From: Polaribacter aestuariivivens
GTDB taxonomy: Bacteria; Bacteroidota; Bacteroidia; Flavobacteriales; Flavobacteriaceae
Direction: 5' to 3'
Length of the DNA: 64,000 nt
Assembly (NCBI RefSeq): GCF_005885675.1
Contig: NZ_VANR01000004.1
Location: 1 to 64,000 of the forward strand
A program made the translations under genes and the position numbers. Below are positions 8,678 through 15,889 of this stretch, in pieces. The notes beneath the pieces are model-generated. The model was not told where the DNA came from. It saw only the letters and a list, made by a program, of their open reading frames with translations, and did not search any database. Numbering within the stretch: position 1 is the first letter of the stretch; every line of letters starts with the position of its first letter.

Positions 8678-8712
8678 TAAAAAATAATTAACAATTTAAA
8701 TTTTAAGAAAAG

Positions 8713-9090
8713 ATGAAAAAAATAATCACAATTTTAGTAATAATCATAGGTTTTGCATTCAATACAAATGCACAAGAAAAAACGACGAAAAATGATGCTG
8801 TAAAAACAGTTTCATTAGAACAAACAAAAGGAGAATTCACACAAAAGCAAATTACTTTATCTGAAGGAACTTACGTTTTTGAAATTTCTAACAATAATGT
8901 TGGACATAATATTGGTTTTGTTTTGGCTCCGAAATCGGATGTAAAAGCACACATAAAAAACGCTTACGTTACTGAGCAAGTAAAGAACAACACAAAACAA
9001 AGTTCTAAAAAAGTAACACTTACAAAAGGAGAGTACGTGTATTTTTGCCCTTTAAACCCAACACCACAATATACTTTAATAGTAGAGTAG
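8713..9090 (+). CDS. Secreted cupredoxin-like protein, atypical ligands
   Basis: A 125-residue protein with a signal peptide (cleavage after FNTNA) and a cupredoxin-like beta sandwich. GTYVFEISNNNVGHNIGF carries His65, and the C-terminal GEYVYFCPLNPTPQY carries Cys112. Classic type-1 copper sites have His, then Cys-x(2-4)-His-x(3-5)-Met. Here the expected second His and the Met are absent, replaced by an Asn/Pro/Thr/Gln stretch. It may bind copper differently, or not at all. It is the last gene of the AraC-associated operon, and a strong terminator follows its stop. Confidence 0.75.
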   Translation: MKKIITILVIIIGFAFNTNAQEKTTKNDAVKTVSLEQTKGEFTQKQITLSEGTYVFEISNNNVGHNIGFVLAPKSDVKAHIKNAYVTEQVKNNTKQSSKKVTLTKGEYVYFCPLNPTPQYTLIVE

Positions 9091-9111
9091 TTTTAAGTTT
9101 AGTTAGTTGTT

Positions 9112-9144
9112 AAAAAGACGAACAGAAATGTTCGTCTTTTTTTT
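9112..9144. terminator. Rho-independent terminator, bidirectional
   Basis: A 13-bp stem AAAAAGACGAACA (9112-9124) / TGTTCGTCTTTTT (9129-9141) with a GAAA loop and eight Ts (9137-9144). It separates the convergent cupredoxin-like and 9151-9729 genes. Confidence 0.85.
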
Positions 9145-9150
9145 ATGCTT

Positions 9151-9729
9151 TTATTTCTCACAAAAGGCTTTATCAAGTTCAATTTCTTCCAAGGTTTTCC
9201 AAATTTTATGTTCCGTATTTTTTGGAGATAATCGAAAAACAATGACGTTTTTTTGCTGTTTATTACAAAAGAATTGTTCTCCTTTTATATGTACAGTAAT
9301 TACTTTTCCTGTATGAAAACCATCGAAAAAAGTCATTTCACCAGTAAAATTAGTAGACGAATTTTTATCCTTTTTGAACGTTACTTTTGGATTCGGAAAT
9401 TCCTTCGACCAATGATTTGGTTTCATTAAACCATCAAAATAACTTTTAAGATTATGTTCTGCTTCTTTTGTGGTAAGTATTGATGTAGCATCTATTTTCC
9501 AAGCAATTACTAAAGACCAGAATTCATCATTTTTAGCATCCGCCCAATTTGGCGAAAAGCGAAGCTCTTCAAAACCTGTAACGTTTAAATCAGGAGCCCA
9601 ATCTATGGGAAACTTAATGATTTCTTTTTTCCAATTTTTGGTGTTTTTAAGAATTGAAAATTCTTCTGTTTCTTGTGATAATAGCAGATTTGTACTAAAA
9701 CAAAACAGTATTAAAATTATTTTTTTCAT
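9151..9729 (-). CDS. Secreted hypothetical protein, paralogue A
   Basis: A 192-residue protein starting at ATG 9727-9729, with signal peptide MKKIILILFCFSTNLLLSQ. No named domain is recognised. It is clearly related to its upstream neighbour (9734-10321): both share a W..EvI.FP start, RF.P.W, W...AWKID..., ILTTKEA/KITTKEL, a C.K.QK...F..SPKN..H..WKTL..IEL pattern, and a C-terminal FC.K. Four bases separate the two genes, so they are a tandem duplication in one operon with yceI. Probably periplasmic. Function unknown. Confidence 0.75.
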   Translation of the reverse strand: MKKIILILFCFSTNLLLSQETEEFSILKNTKNWKKEIIKFPIDWAPDLNVTGFEELRFSPNWADAKNDEFWSLVIAWKIDATSILTTKEAEHNLKSYFDGLMKPNHWSKEFPNPKVTFKKDKNSSTNFTGEMTFFDGFHTGKVITVHIKGEQFFCNKQQKNVIVFRLSPKNTEHKIWKTLEEIELDKAFCEK

Positions 9730-9733
9730 ATTC

Positions 9734-10321
9734 TTATTTTTTACAAAACCCATTTACCAATTCAATATCATCTAAAGTTTTCCAAACCTCGTGTTTATAA
9801 TTTTTCGGAGAAAAGGTAAATAAAATAGTCGTTTTTTGAGTTTTTTTACAAAGATGACTTTCAATTTTTACATTTAATATGAACCTTTTATTTGTTGCAA
9901 AACGATCGTAAGTATCTACTTTTCCTTCAAAAAATGTGGTTGATTTCTTTTTTTTAATTTCCTTAATTGTCGCAGTAGCTTTTCTTTTGTCTGCTTTATC
10001 ATTTATATCAACTTTATTTAAACTATTAAAATATTTTACTAATGCAGAAGCTAGTTCTTTAGTAGTAATTTTTCTATTTAAATCTATTTTCCAAGCATAA
10101 GTGTAGGACCAAAAAAAGGTGTGTTCTGGTTTTATCCAACCTTCTGGTGGAAAACGAATATCTCCAACACCAACATAATTTATTTCTCTTGCTGGAAAAT
10201 AAATTACTTCTTGCCCCCAAGTGGAATCGAGTTTTATTAAATTGAATTCATTTTTTTGACCTAAAACATCAACAGAATAAAAAAGAACTACTGATAGTAC
10301 TGTAATAATTTTAGTTTTCAT
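9734..10321 (-). CDS. Secreted hypothetical protein, paralogue B
   Basis: A 195-residue protein with signal peptide ending DVLGQ. It is the paralogue of 9151-9729, sharing the WGQEVIYFPA/WKKEIIKFPI block, the W..AWKID block, and the SPKNYKHEVWKTLDDIEL tail with two cysteines (HLCKKTQK and GFCKK) that may form a disulfide in the periplasm. It lies three bases after the YceI stop and four bases before its paralogue, so the three are very likely one transcript. Divergence between the copies is substantial, implying an old duplication. No function can be assigned. Confidence 0.75.
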   Translation of the reverse strand: MKTKIITVLSVVLFYSVDVLGQKNEFNLIKLDSTWGQEVIYFPAREINYVGVGDIRFPPEGWIKPEHTFFWSYTYAWKIDLNRKITTKELASALVKYFNSLNKVDINDKADKRKATATIKEIKKKKSTTFFEGKVDTYDRFATNKRFILNVKIESHLCKKTQKTTILFTFSPKNYKHEVWKTLDDIELVNGFCKK

Positions 10322-10324
10322 TTT

Positions 10325-10888
10325 TTATAATTTTACAGAAACTTCAAAACCAATGGCATCAGAAATTGCACCGTCTTTAAATTTACTTTCATAATTTACG
10401 TTCCATCTTTTTCTATCAATCTTAAAACGTGTTTTCATTTCTTTTTCTTTATAGTCAAATTTTACTCGAAAGTTGATGGATTTTGTAATTCCTTTCAATG
10501 TCAAATCTGCTTCTAATCTTGCACTTACTTTATCAGAATATTCAACTTTTGTTATTTTTAAGCTTGCTGTAGGATATTTTTCTACCTCAAAAAAATCTTC
10601 ATTTTTTAAATGACTAACTAATCCATCTTTTCCTTTTTGTTCTTTAATATCTGTATTAGTAATCGAGTTCATATCAATAATAAATGTGCCTCCAGTAATT
10701 ACATCATTTCTTTTGATAAAATATCCTTCTTTAAAGTTGATAAAACCATCATGACCTCCAAAATAGAAAGTGTATTCACCAATCCATTTTATGGTGCTTT
10801 TTTGAATGTTGATAGGTAATTTTTCTTGAGCAATTGAAAAGTTAATAGAAAACATTGCAATTGCAATTAATAAGATACTTTTTTTCAT
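10325..10888 (-). CDS. YceI-family periplasmic protein
   Basis: A 187-residue protein with a signal peptide (cleavage after SIAQ) and the YceI lipocalin-like barrel: STIKWIGEYTF, a GGHDGFINFKEG strand pair, GGTFIIDMNSITNTDI, HLKNEDFFEVEKYPTASLKI, LTLKGITKSI and C-terminal DAIGFEVSVKL. YceI proteins bind long isoprenoid or lipid molecules in the periplasm. It is the first gene of a minus-strand operon with the two paralogous secreted proteins, and is divergent from a membrane winged-helix regulator across 125 bp that holds phased repeats. That regulator is the obvious candidate controller. Confidence 0.85.
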   Translation of the reverse strand: MKKSILLIAIAMFSINFSIAQEKLPINIQKSTIKWIGEYTFYFGGHDGFINFKEGYFIKRNDVITGGTFIIDMNSITNTDIKEQKGKDGLVSHLKNEDFFEVEKYPTASLKITKVEYSDKVSARLEADLTLKGITKSINFRVKFDYKEKEMKTRFKIDRKRWNVNYESKFKDGAISDAIGFEVSVKL

Positions 10889-10942
10889 AATTTGATATTT
10901 AGATTTTGTTTCGGTAAAACTATTTCTACATCACAAAAAAAG

Positions 10943-10981
10943 TGTCAAAAAAATGTAAAAGAAGTGCAAACAGTTGTAAAA
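10943..10981. promoter_or_regulatory. Helically phased TGTnAAA box array, candidate operator
   Basis: Four direct boxes, TGTCAAA (10943), TGTAAAA (10954), TGCAAAC (10965) and TGTAAAA (10975), recur every 11, 11 and 10 bp. Weaker TG boxes continue at 10984 and 10993. OmpR/PhoB-type winged helices bind tandem direct repeats of this period; the E. coli Pho box uses TGTCA at 11 bp. The adjacent gene encodes such a domain. This is likely an operator for the divergent yceI operon and regulator genes. Confidence 0.5.
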
Positions 10982-11013
10982 ATTGATAAAAATGTAGGTT
11001 ATTTGTACCACTT

Positions 11014-11880
11014 ATGAAGCAAAAGAAGTTTTTTTCAATATTCATTTTAGCAATTGTTATTTTTGCTATTTGGAGTTTTACGACTCCGCAAGAAAATAAA
11101 ACCGACTTTTCTGAGCGTGCAAAAATTGTACTTCGTGAAGTTGGAAATCAATTGTTATTGTCTAATAAAGATTCTGTTTCGTTAATCTTACCAATAAAGA
11201 AAATTAACGATTTTAAATATCAAATTTCCTTTGAAAAACCACTTTCTTTTGAACCAAATACTTTGGTAGATATTCTAAAACAAGTAATTGAAAAGACTCA
11301 TTTTCATAAAAAATATAGAGTTGAAGTTATCGAAAATTCCTCACAAGAAGTGGCATATAGTTATGAGGTTAATAATGAAGAAGATAAAACAATCATACCT
11401 TGTACAGGAAGATTTTTACCAGAAAACAACTACAAAATTAAAGTTCAGTTTTTAGGTGTAAAAATAGCCTCTAATTCTAGTTGGCTATTTTACATTTTTA
11501 TTCCAATAATTTTAGGAATGTTTTACAAGCGATTTTATTTACACAAAACACATCAAGAAACATCAGGAAACACATCAAAAAACACTAAAAATTTAGGCAC
11601 TTTTCAATTTTATCCAGAACAAAATAAATTAGTAAAACAAGCAAAGGAAATTCCACTATCTAAAAAAGAATGTGAGTTGTTAGAGATTTTTGTGGCGAAC
11701 CCAAATAAAATTATCAAAAGAGAAGAACTTACCAAAAGAGTTTGGGAAGATAATGGTGTTTTTGTAGGCAGAAGCTTAGACACGTATGTTTCTAAACTTC
11801 GAAAAATCTTAAAAGAAGACGAGAATATCAAGTTGATAAACGTGCATGGAGTTGGTTATAAATTAGAGATAAAAGACTAA
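11014..11880 (+). CDS. Membrane-anchored OmpR/PhoB-type winged-helix regulator
   Basis: A 288-residue protein with an unusual order: an N-terminal hydrophobic segment (about residues 6-22), a likely periplasmic domain (about 25-150), a second membrane segment SWLFYIFIPIILGMFYK (about 153-170), then a cytoplasmic C-terminal winged helix. The latter shows PLSKKECELLEIFVANPN, REELTKRVW, RSLDTYVSKLRKIL and LINVHGVGYKL, the Trans_reg_C signature. There is no receiver domain or kinase. Like ToxR/CadC it should sense in the periplasm and bind DNA from the membrane, but with the DNA-binding domain at the other end. It is divergent from yceI, with phased boxes between. Confidence 0.82.
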   Translation: MKQKKFFSIFILAIVIFAIWSFTTPQENKTDFSERAKIVLREVGNQLLLSNKDSVSLILPIKKINDFKYQISFEKPLSFEPNTLVDILKQVIEKTHFHKKYRVEVIENSSQEVAYSYEVNNEEDKTIIPCTGRFLPENNYKIKVQFLGVKIASNSSWLFYIFIPIILGMFYKRFYLHKTHQETSGNTSKNTKNLGTFQFYPEQNKLVKQAKEIPLSKKECELLEIFVANPNKIIKREELTKRVWEDNGVFVGRSLDTYVSKLRKILKEDENIKLINVHGVGYKLEIKD

Positions 11881-11905
11881 TTGTAATCATCAATCTTAAA
11901 ATGAC

Positions 11906-11913
11906 TATTTTTG
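11906..11913 (+). promoter_or_regulatory. TATTTTTG -7 element for the hydrolase gene
   Basis: TAnnTTTG consensus, with ATTG at 11880-11883 as a weak upstream element (22-bp spacer). It lies 22 bp before the TTG start at 11936 and supports an independent short-leader transcript. Confidence 0.5.
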
Positions 11914-11935
11914 TAAATCTAAAAAAATCAGGTAT

Positions 11936-12718
11936 TTGCTAAACTATTATTTATATCCACATTCAACTTCTCAAAAATGGGTAACTTTTGTACATGGTGC
12001 AGGAGGTAGTAGTTCAATTTGGTACAAGCAAGTTCGTGATTTTAAAAATCAATTTAACGTGTTAATTTTAGATTTGCGAGGTCATGGAAACAGCAAACCT
12101 AAGCTAAAAGATACTTTTAATCCTAAATATACTTTTGATGCAATTACCAACGATATTGTAGAGGTGATAGACCATTTAGAAATAAAAAAATCTCATTTTG
12201 TTGGTATTTCTTTAGGTACAATTTTAATACGAAATTTAGCAGAAAAAAGGCCAGATTTAGTAGAAAGTATGATTATGGGTGGTGCTATTATTAAAATGAA
12301 TTTCCGTTCACAGGTTTTAATGAAAGTGGGTAATATTTTTAAATCTGTAGTGCCTTATATGCTTTTGTACAAACTCTTTGCATTTATTATTATGCCAAAG
12401 AAAAATCATAAAAAATCAAGATTGTTGTTTGTAAACGAAGCAAAGAAATTATATCAAAAAGAATTTTTACGTTGGTTCAAATTAACGTCAGAAATTAATC
12501 CTCTATTACGTTTTTTTAGAACTAAAGACATTAATATCCCTACTTTTTATGTGATGGGTTCCGAAGATCATTTGTTTTTACCTTCTATAAAACGAATTGT
12601 AAAAATCCATAAAACATCATCACTTTTTGTGGTGGATAATTGCGGACATGTTGTAAATGTAGAACAACCAGAAACGTTTAATAATCAGGCAATTAATTTT
12701 ATTTCTTCTCTAGGGTAA
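11936..12718 (+). CDS. Alpha/beta-fold hydrolase
   Basis: A 260-residue soluble alpha/beta hydrolase. The oxyanion segment is FVHGAGGSSSIWYKQ, DLRGHGNS follows, the nucleophile elbow is GISLGT, the probable acid is in MGSEDHLF, and the catalytic His is in NCGHVVNVEQP. Substrate unknown; the pattern is that of small esterases or acyl-thioesterase-like enzymes. The start is TTG at 11936, preceded by a TATTTTTG promoter element; no suitable ATG precedes the conserved region. A strong terminator lies between it and the convergent aminopeptidase gene. Confidence 0.85.
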   Translation: MLNYYLYPHSTSQKWVTFVHGAGGSSSIWYKQVRDFKNQFNVLILDLRGHGNSKPKLKDTFNPKYTFDAITNDIVEVIDHLEIKKSHFVGISLGTILIRNLAEKRPDLVESMIMGGAIIKMNFRSQVLMKVGNIFKSVVPYMLLYKLFAFIIMPKKNHKKSRLLFVNEAKKLYQKEFLRWFKLTSEINPLLRFFRTKDINIPTFYVMGSEDHLFLPSIKRIVKIHKTSSLFVVDNCGHVVNVEQPETFNNQAINFISSLG

Positions 12719-12820
12719 TTTTTCCTCTTTTCTTGATAGTTAATTATATTTCTTCATTAGATTATAGTAATTAAATCATCACTATTAGAGAGGCTCTTAT
12801 GAGAATTTATTTTATCAATA

Positions 12821-12850
12821 AAAAAAGCGAGTTTTTAAACTCGCTTTTTT
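12821..12850. terminator. Rho-independent terminator, bidirectional
   Basis: A 14-bp perfect stem AAAAAAGCGAGTTT (12821-12834) / AAACTCGCTTTTTT (12837-12850), with T-runs on both strands, between convergent genes. Confidence 0.9.
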
Positions 12851-12867
12851 AAATTTAATCCAGCATA

Positions 12868-14160
12868 TTACTGGTTCATTATATCTTCAATTTCATCAGC
12901 TTCAATAGGAATATTTCGCATTAAATTAAAAGGTTCTCCTTTTTCTTGTATTACGACATCATCTTCTAAACGAATTCCAAAACCTTCATCAGGAATATAA
13001 ATACCAGGTTCTACTGTAAATACATTGTTTGCTTGCATTGGCTCGTGCAACAATCCGTAATCATGCGTATCCAAACCAATATGATGCGAAGTTCCGTGCA
13101 TAAAATATTTTTTATAAGCTGGCCAGTTTTTGTCTTCGTTTTGCACATCTGCTTTATCTAACAAACCTAACTTTAATAACTCTGCTGTCATAATATTACC
13201 AACTTCAACATGATATTCTTTCCAAATAGTTCCTGGAACTAATAATTTTGTAGCTTCTTTTTTAACATGATTTACAGCATTATATACTGCTTTTTGTCTG
13301 TCAGAAAAACGCCCAGAAACAGGCACAGTTCTACTTAAATCACTTTTGTAATTTGCATATTCTGCTGCAATATCAAACAAAATTAAATCGCCAGCTTTAC
13401 ACTCTTGATTGTTTTCAATATAATGTAAAACATTCGCATTATTTCCTGAAGCTATAATTGGAGTATAAGCAAATCCTTTAGATCTGTTTTTTACAAATTC
13501 ATGAATTAATTCAGCTTCAATTTCATACTCCCAAACACCTGGTTTTATAAAATTTAAAATTCTACGAAAACCTTTTTCAGTAATATTACAAGCCTGTTGC
13601 ATTAAATCCAATTCAATTTGGTCTTTTACAGAACGTAAACGTTGTAATATAGGATTACTTTTAGCCACAGAATGTGCAGGATATTTTGCCAGTAACCATT
13701 TTGTAAAACGATCTTCGCGTGTTTCTGTAGCAACATTTGCTCTATAATGTTCGTTGGTGTTTATATAAAATGTGTCTGCATAAGAAGCCATTTCAAATAA
13801 AACTTTTTCTAAATCTTGCAACCAAAAAACTGTTTTAATTCCGCTTGTTTTAGTAGCTGCTTCTTTGGTAAGTTTTTCTCCTTCCCAAACTGCAATATGA
13901 TCATTCGTTTCTGTTAAAAATAAAACTTCTTTGAGGTTTTCATTTGGGCAATCTGGAAATAACATTAAAATACTTTCTTCTTGATCTACACCTGATAAAT
14001 AAAAAATATCTCTATGTTGCTCAAAAGGCATTGTGCTATCTGCAGAAATAGGATAAATATCATTAGAATTAAAAACAGCTAAACTTTTTGGCTTCATTTG
14101 AGCAACAAAGTTTTTGCGGTTTTTTATAAAAAGTTCTGAGTTTATTTTATGGTATTTCAT
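12868..14160 (-). CDS. pepP: Aminopeptidase P family protein (Xaa-Pro aminopeptidase)
   Basis: A 430-residue M24B metallopeptidase that removes an N-terminal residue preceding proline. The N-terminal creatinase-like domain (about 1-170) includes HRDIFYLSGVDQEESIL. The C-terminal pita-bread domain supplies the metal ligands: FDIAAEYANYKSDLSRTVP (two Asp), HGTSHHIGLDTHD (His), FTVEPGIY (Glu) and GIRLEDDVV (Glu). The full set is present, so it should be active. No signal peptide; cytoplasmic. A good TTTG-N17-TACCTTTG promoter lies at 14183-14211, inside the gap after rhlE, so it is transcribed independently. Confidence 0.92.
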   Translation of the reverse strand: MKYHKINSELFIKNRKNFVAQMKPKSLAVFNSNDIYPISADSTMPFEQHRDIFYLSGVDQEESILMLFPDCPNENLKEVLFLTETNDHIAVWEGEKLTKEAATKTSGIKTVFWLQDLEKVLFEMASYADTFYINTNEHYRANVATETREDRFTKWLLAKYPAHSVAKSNPILQRLRSVKDQIELDLMQQACNITEKGFRRILNFIKPGVWEYEIEAELIHEFVKNRSKGFAYTPIIASGNNANVLHYIENNQECKAGDLILFDIAAEYANYKSDLSRTVPVSGRFSDRQKAVYNAVNHVKKEATKLLVPGTIWKEYHVEVGNIMTAELLKLGLLDKADVQNEDKNWPAYKKYFMHGTSHHIGLDTHDYGLLHEPMQANNVFTVEPGIYIPDEGFGIRLEDDVVIQEKGEPFNLMRNIPIEADEIEDIMNQ

Positions 14161-14182
14161 ATGTTTATTTTTTGATGAAATA

Positions 14183-14211
14183 CAAAGGTAGCAATAATAA
14201 GAAGCAACAAA
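14183..14211 (-). promoter_or_regulatory. Sigma-A promoter of the pepP-like gene
   Basis: On the minus strand: TTTG (14208-14211), 17-bp spacer, TACCTTTG (14183-14190). The -7 element lies 22 bp before the ATG at 14160, leaving a short leader. Confidence 0.65.
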
Positions 14212-14238
14212 AAATAACAGTTAAATATCTTAAAAGTA

Positions 14239-15573
14239 CTAAAAACGTTTCTTTTTAGGTGCACCAGTTCTTCCTCGTCCAGAGGTTGTACTTTTGGGTT
14301 TATTTCCTTTAAAATGTGGTTTTCTTTTTGGTTTTTTTTCATCAGAAGAACCTCCTAAATTTTTATTAGAAGATCTTTGTTTTTTCTTTTTTCCAAAAGA
14401 ACCTTTGCTTTGTGTGGCAGCTCTTTTTGGAGGTGCAGTATCAGTAGGTTCAAAACCTTCTAAAATAGAAGAGTTTAATTTTTCGCCTAATAACTTTTCA
14501 ATTTCTTTTTGGTATTCTACCTCTTCACTACAAACAAAAGAAATTGCTTCTCCTGCAGCTCCAGCTCTACCAGTCCTTCCAATTCTATGTACATAATCTT
14601 CAGGTACATTTGGCAATTCAAAATTAATTACGTGAGGTAATAAGGGTATATCCAAACCTCTAGCGGCAATATCTGTTGCTACTAAAATTTTAATAGAATT
14701 ATCTTTAAAGTTTTTTAATGCTTTTGTTCTAGCTCCTTGACTTTTGTTTCCATGAATTGCAGCTGCAGAAATTCCTGCTTTAATAAATTTCTCAGTTAAT
14801 TTATTAGCACCGTGTTTTGTTCTAGTAAATACTAAAACCTGACTCCAATTATTATCTTTTATCAGCTTGATAGCTAATGCTGTTTTTTGTTTTTTATCAA
14901 CTTTATAAACCTTATGAGTAACTTTTTTCGCGGTAGAATTTTGCGGAGCAGTTTCCACAGAAATAGGATTTCTTAAAATTCCTTCTGCTAATTTCTTAAT
15001 ATCTTTAGAAAACGTAGCAGAAAACAATAAATTCTGACGCTTTTCTGGCATAAAGCTAATGATTTTATTGATATCTCTTACAAAACCCATATCTAGCATT
15101 CTGTCTGCTTCATCTAAAATTAACACATCAACACGTTTAAAAGAAACCGCTCTTTGGTCGTGTAAATCTAACAATCTACCAGGTGTAGCCACTAAAATAT
15201 CAACGCCTTGTTTTAAAGTTTTTATTTGAGATGCTGCTTTTACTCCACCAAAAACCACTGCAGATTTTATATTTATATATTTGCTATACTCCCTTACATT
15301 GTCATACACTTGTGCTGCTAATTCTCTTGTTGGTGTTAAAACCAAAGCTCTTAACGGTCTGTATTTAGGATGTTTTGTTTCTGCTAAATATTGTAAAACA
15401 GGCAAAGTAAAACCTGCTGTTTTTCCTGTTCCTGTTTGTGCAGATGCTAAAATATCTTTACCTGCTAAAATATGCGGAATCGCTTTTTCTTGTATGGGTG
15501 ATGGTTTGGTGTATCCTTTTTCTTCAACTGCTTTTACCAATGATGCAGACAAACCTAAGTCTTTAAATGTCAT
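14239..15573 (-). CDS. rhlE: DEAD-box ATP-dependent RNA helicase, RhlE type
   Basis: A 444-residue DEAD-box helicase for RNA duplex remodelling (ribosome assembly, RNA decay, cold adaptation). Motifs in order: Q motif SPIQ (Gln28), Walker A AQTGTGKT (45-52), PTRELA, DEAD in [17 protein letters not shown] in [24 protein letters not shown] and [10 protein letters not shown]. Residues from about 385 form a very basic, low-complexity tail (KKKKQRSS..., ending PKKKRF), typical of RhlE relatives and probably RNA-binding. A TATCTTTG element at 15617-15624 could serve as its promoter. A structured repeat lies just beyond. Confidence 0.93.
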   Translation of the reverse strand: MTFKDLGLSASLVKAVEEKGYTKPSPIQEKAIPHILAGKDILASAQTGTGKTAGFTLPVLQYLAETKHPKYRPLRALVLTPTRELAAQVYDNVREYSKYINIKSAVVFGGVKAASQIKTLKQGVDILVATPGRLLDLHDQRAVSFKRVDVLILDEADRMLDMGFVRDINKIISFMPEKRQNLLFSATFSKDIKKLAEGILRNPISVETAPQNSTAKKVTHKVYKVDKKQKTALAIKLIKDNNWSQVLVFTRTKHGANKLTEKFIKAGISAAAIHGNKSQGARTKALKNFKDNSIKILVATDIAARGLDIPLLPHVINFELPNVPEDYVHRIGRTGRAGAAGEAISFVCSEEVEYQKEIEKLLGEKLNSSILEGFEPTDTAPPKRAATQSKGSFGKKKKQRSSNKNLGGSSDEKKPKRKPHFKGNKPKSTTSGRGRTGAPKKKRF

Positions 15574-15616
15574 AAATTGTAGTTACAAAATGTGCTTTAT
15601 GTAGCCATTTCTTTGG

Positions 15617-15624
15617 CAAAGATA
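15617..15624 (-). promoter_or_regulatory. TATCTTTG -7 element upstream of rhlE
   Basis: A TAnnTTTG match on the minus strand, 44 bp before the helicase ATG. No clear upstream element is visible at the usual distance. Confidence 0.4.
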
Positions 15625-15657
15625 CGTTGTTTTAAGTTGAAGATGTTTTTCGTTCTT

Positions 15658-15750
15658 TTGGGCGTTTTAACGGGCTTTTCGCACTCGCTTTTTATTTGCC
15701 CAAAAAGGCAAACAAAAGAGCTCAAACATTTGCTACAATCCCTAACGCAA
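15658..15750 (+). repeat. Dispersed structured repeat, copy 2
   Basis: Counterpart of 7704-7814 with the same block order: TTGGGCGT, GGGCTTTTCGCACTCGCTTTTT, AAAGAGCTCAAACA, CAATCC and ACGC. Its inner stem is TTTGCC (15695-15700) / GGCAAA (15707-15712), closed by CTTTT/AAAAG (15688-15692, 15714-15718). The outer stem is GCGTT (15662-15666) / AACGC (15744-15748). Copy 1 uses different bases in both stems yet still pairs. Confidence 0.65.
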
Positions 15751-15889
15751 AATGGGTTGTTTATGAACCTTTTTGAAAAGCATGTAAGGTTGGTAAACAT
15801 TTACCATAAAAACTTAAAAGCTGTTAATTTTTTTGATATTCATTTTACAAGTAGTAATTTCATCACTTCAAAACCAAATTTAATTCCTT

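Larger units (their letters stand above)
15574..15889. other. 316-bp divergent intergenic region with repeat
   Basis: The gap between the divergent rhlE and BNR-repeat genes. It holds a TATCTTTG -7 element for rhlE (minus strand, 15617-15624), the dispersed structured repeat (15658-15750), and about 140 bp of AT-rich DNA before the BNR gene in which I see no clear promoter or ORF. Confidence 0.6.

Noticed and set aside
14157..14342. Small minus-strand ORF overlapping the rhlE tail and the pepP promoter
   Set aside because: It is another frame of the lysine-rich helicase tail, and a strong promoter for pepP lies within it; no family match.
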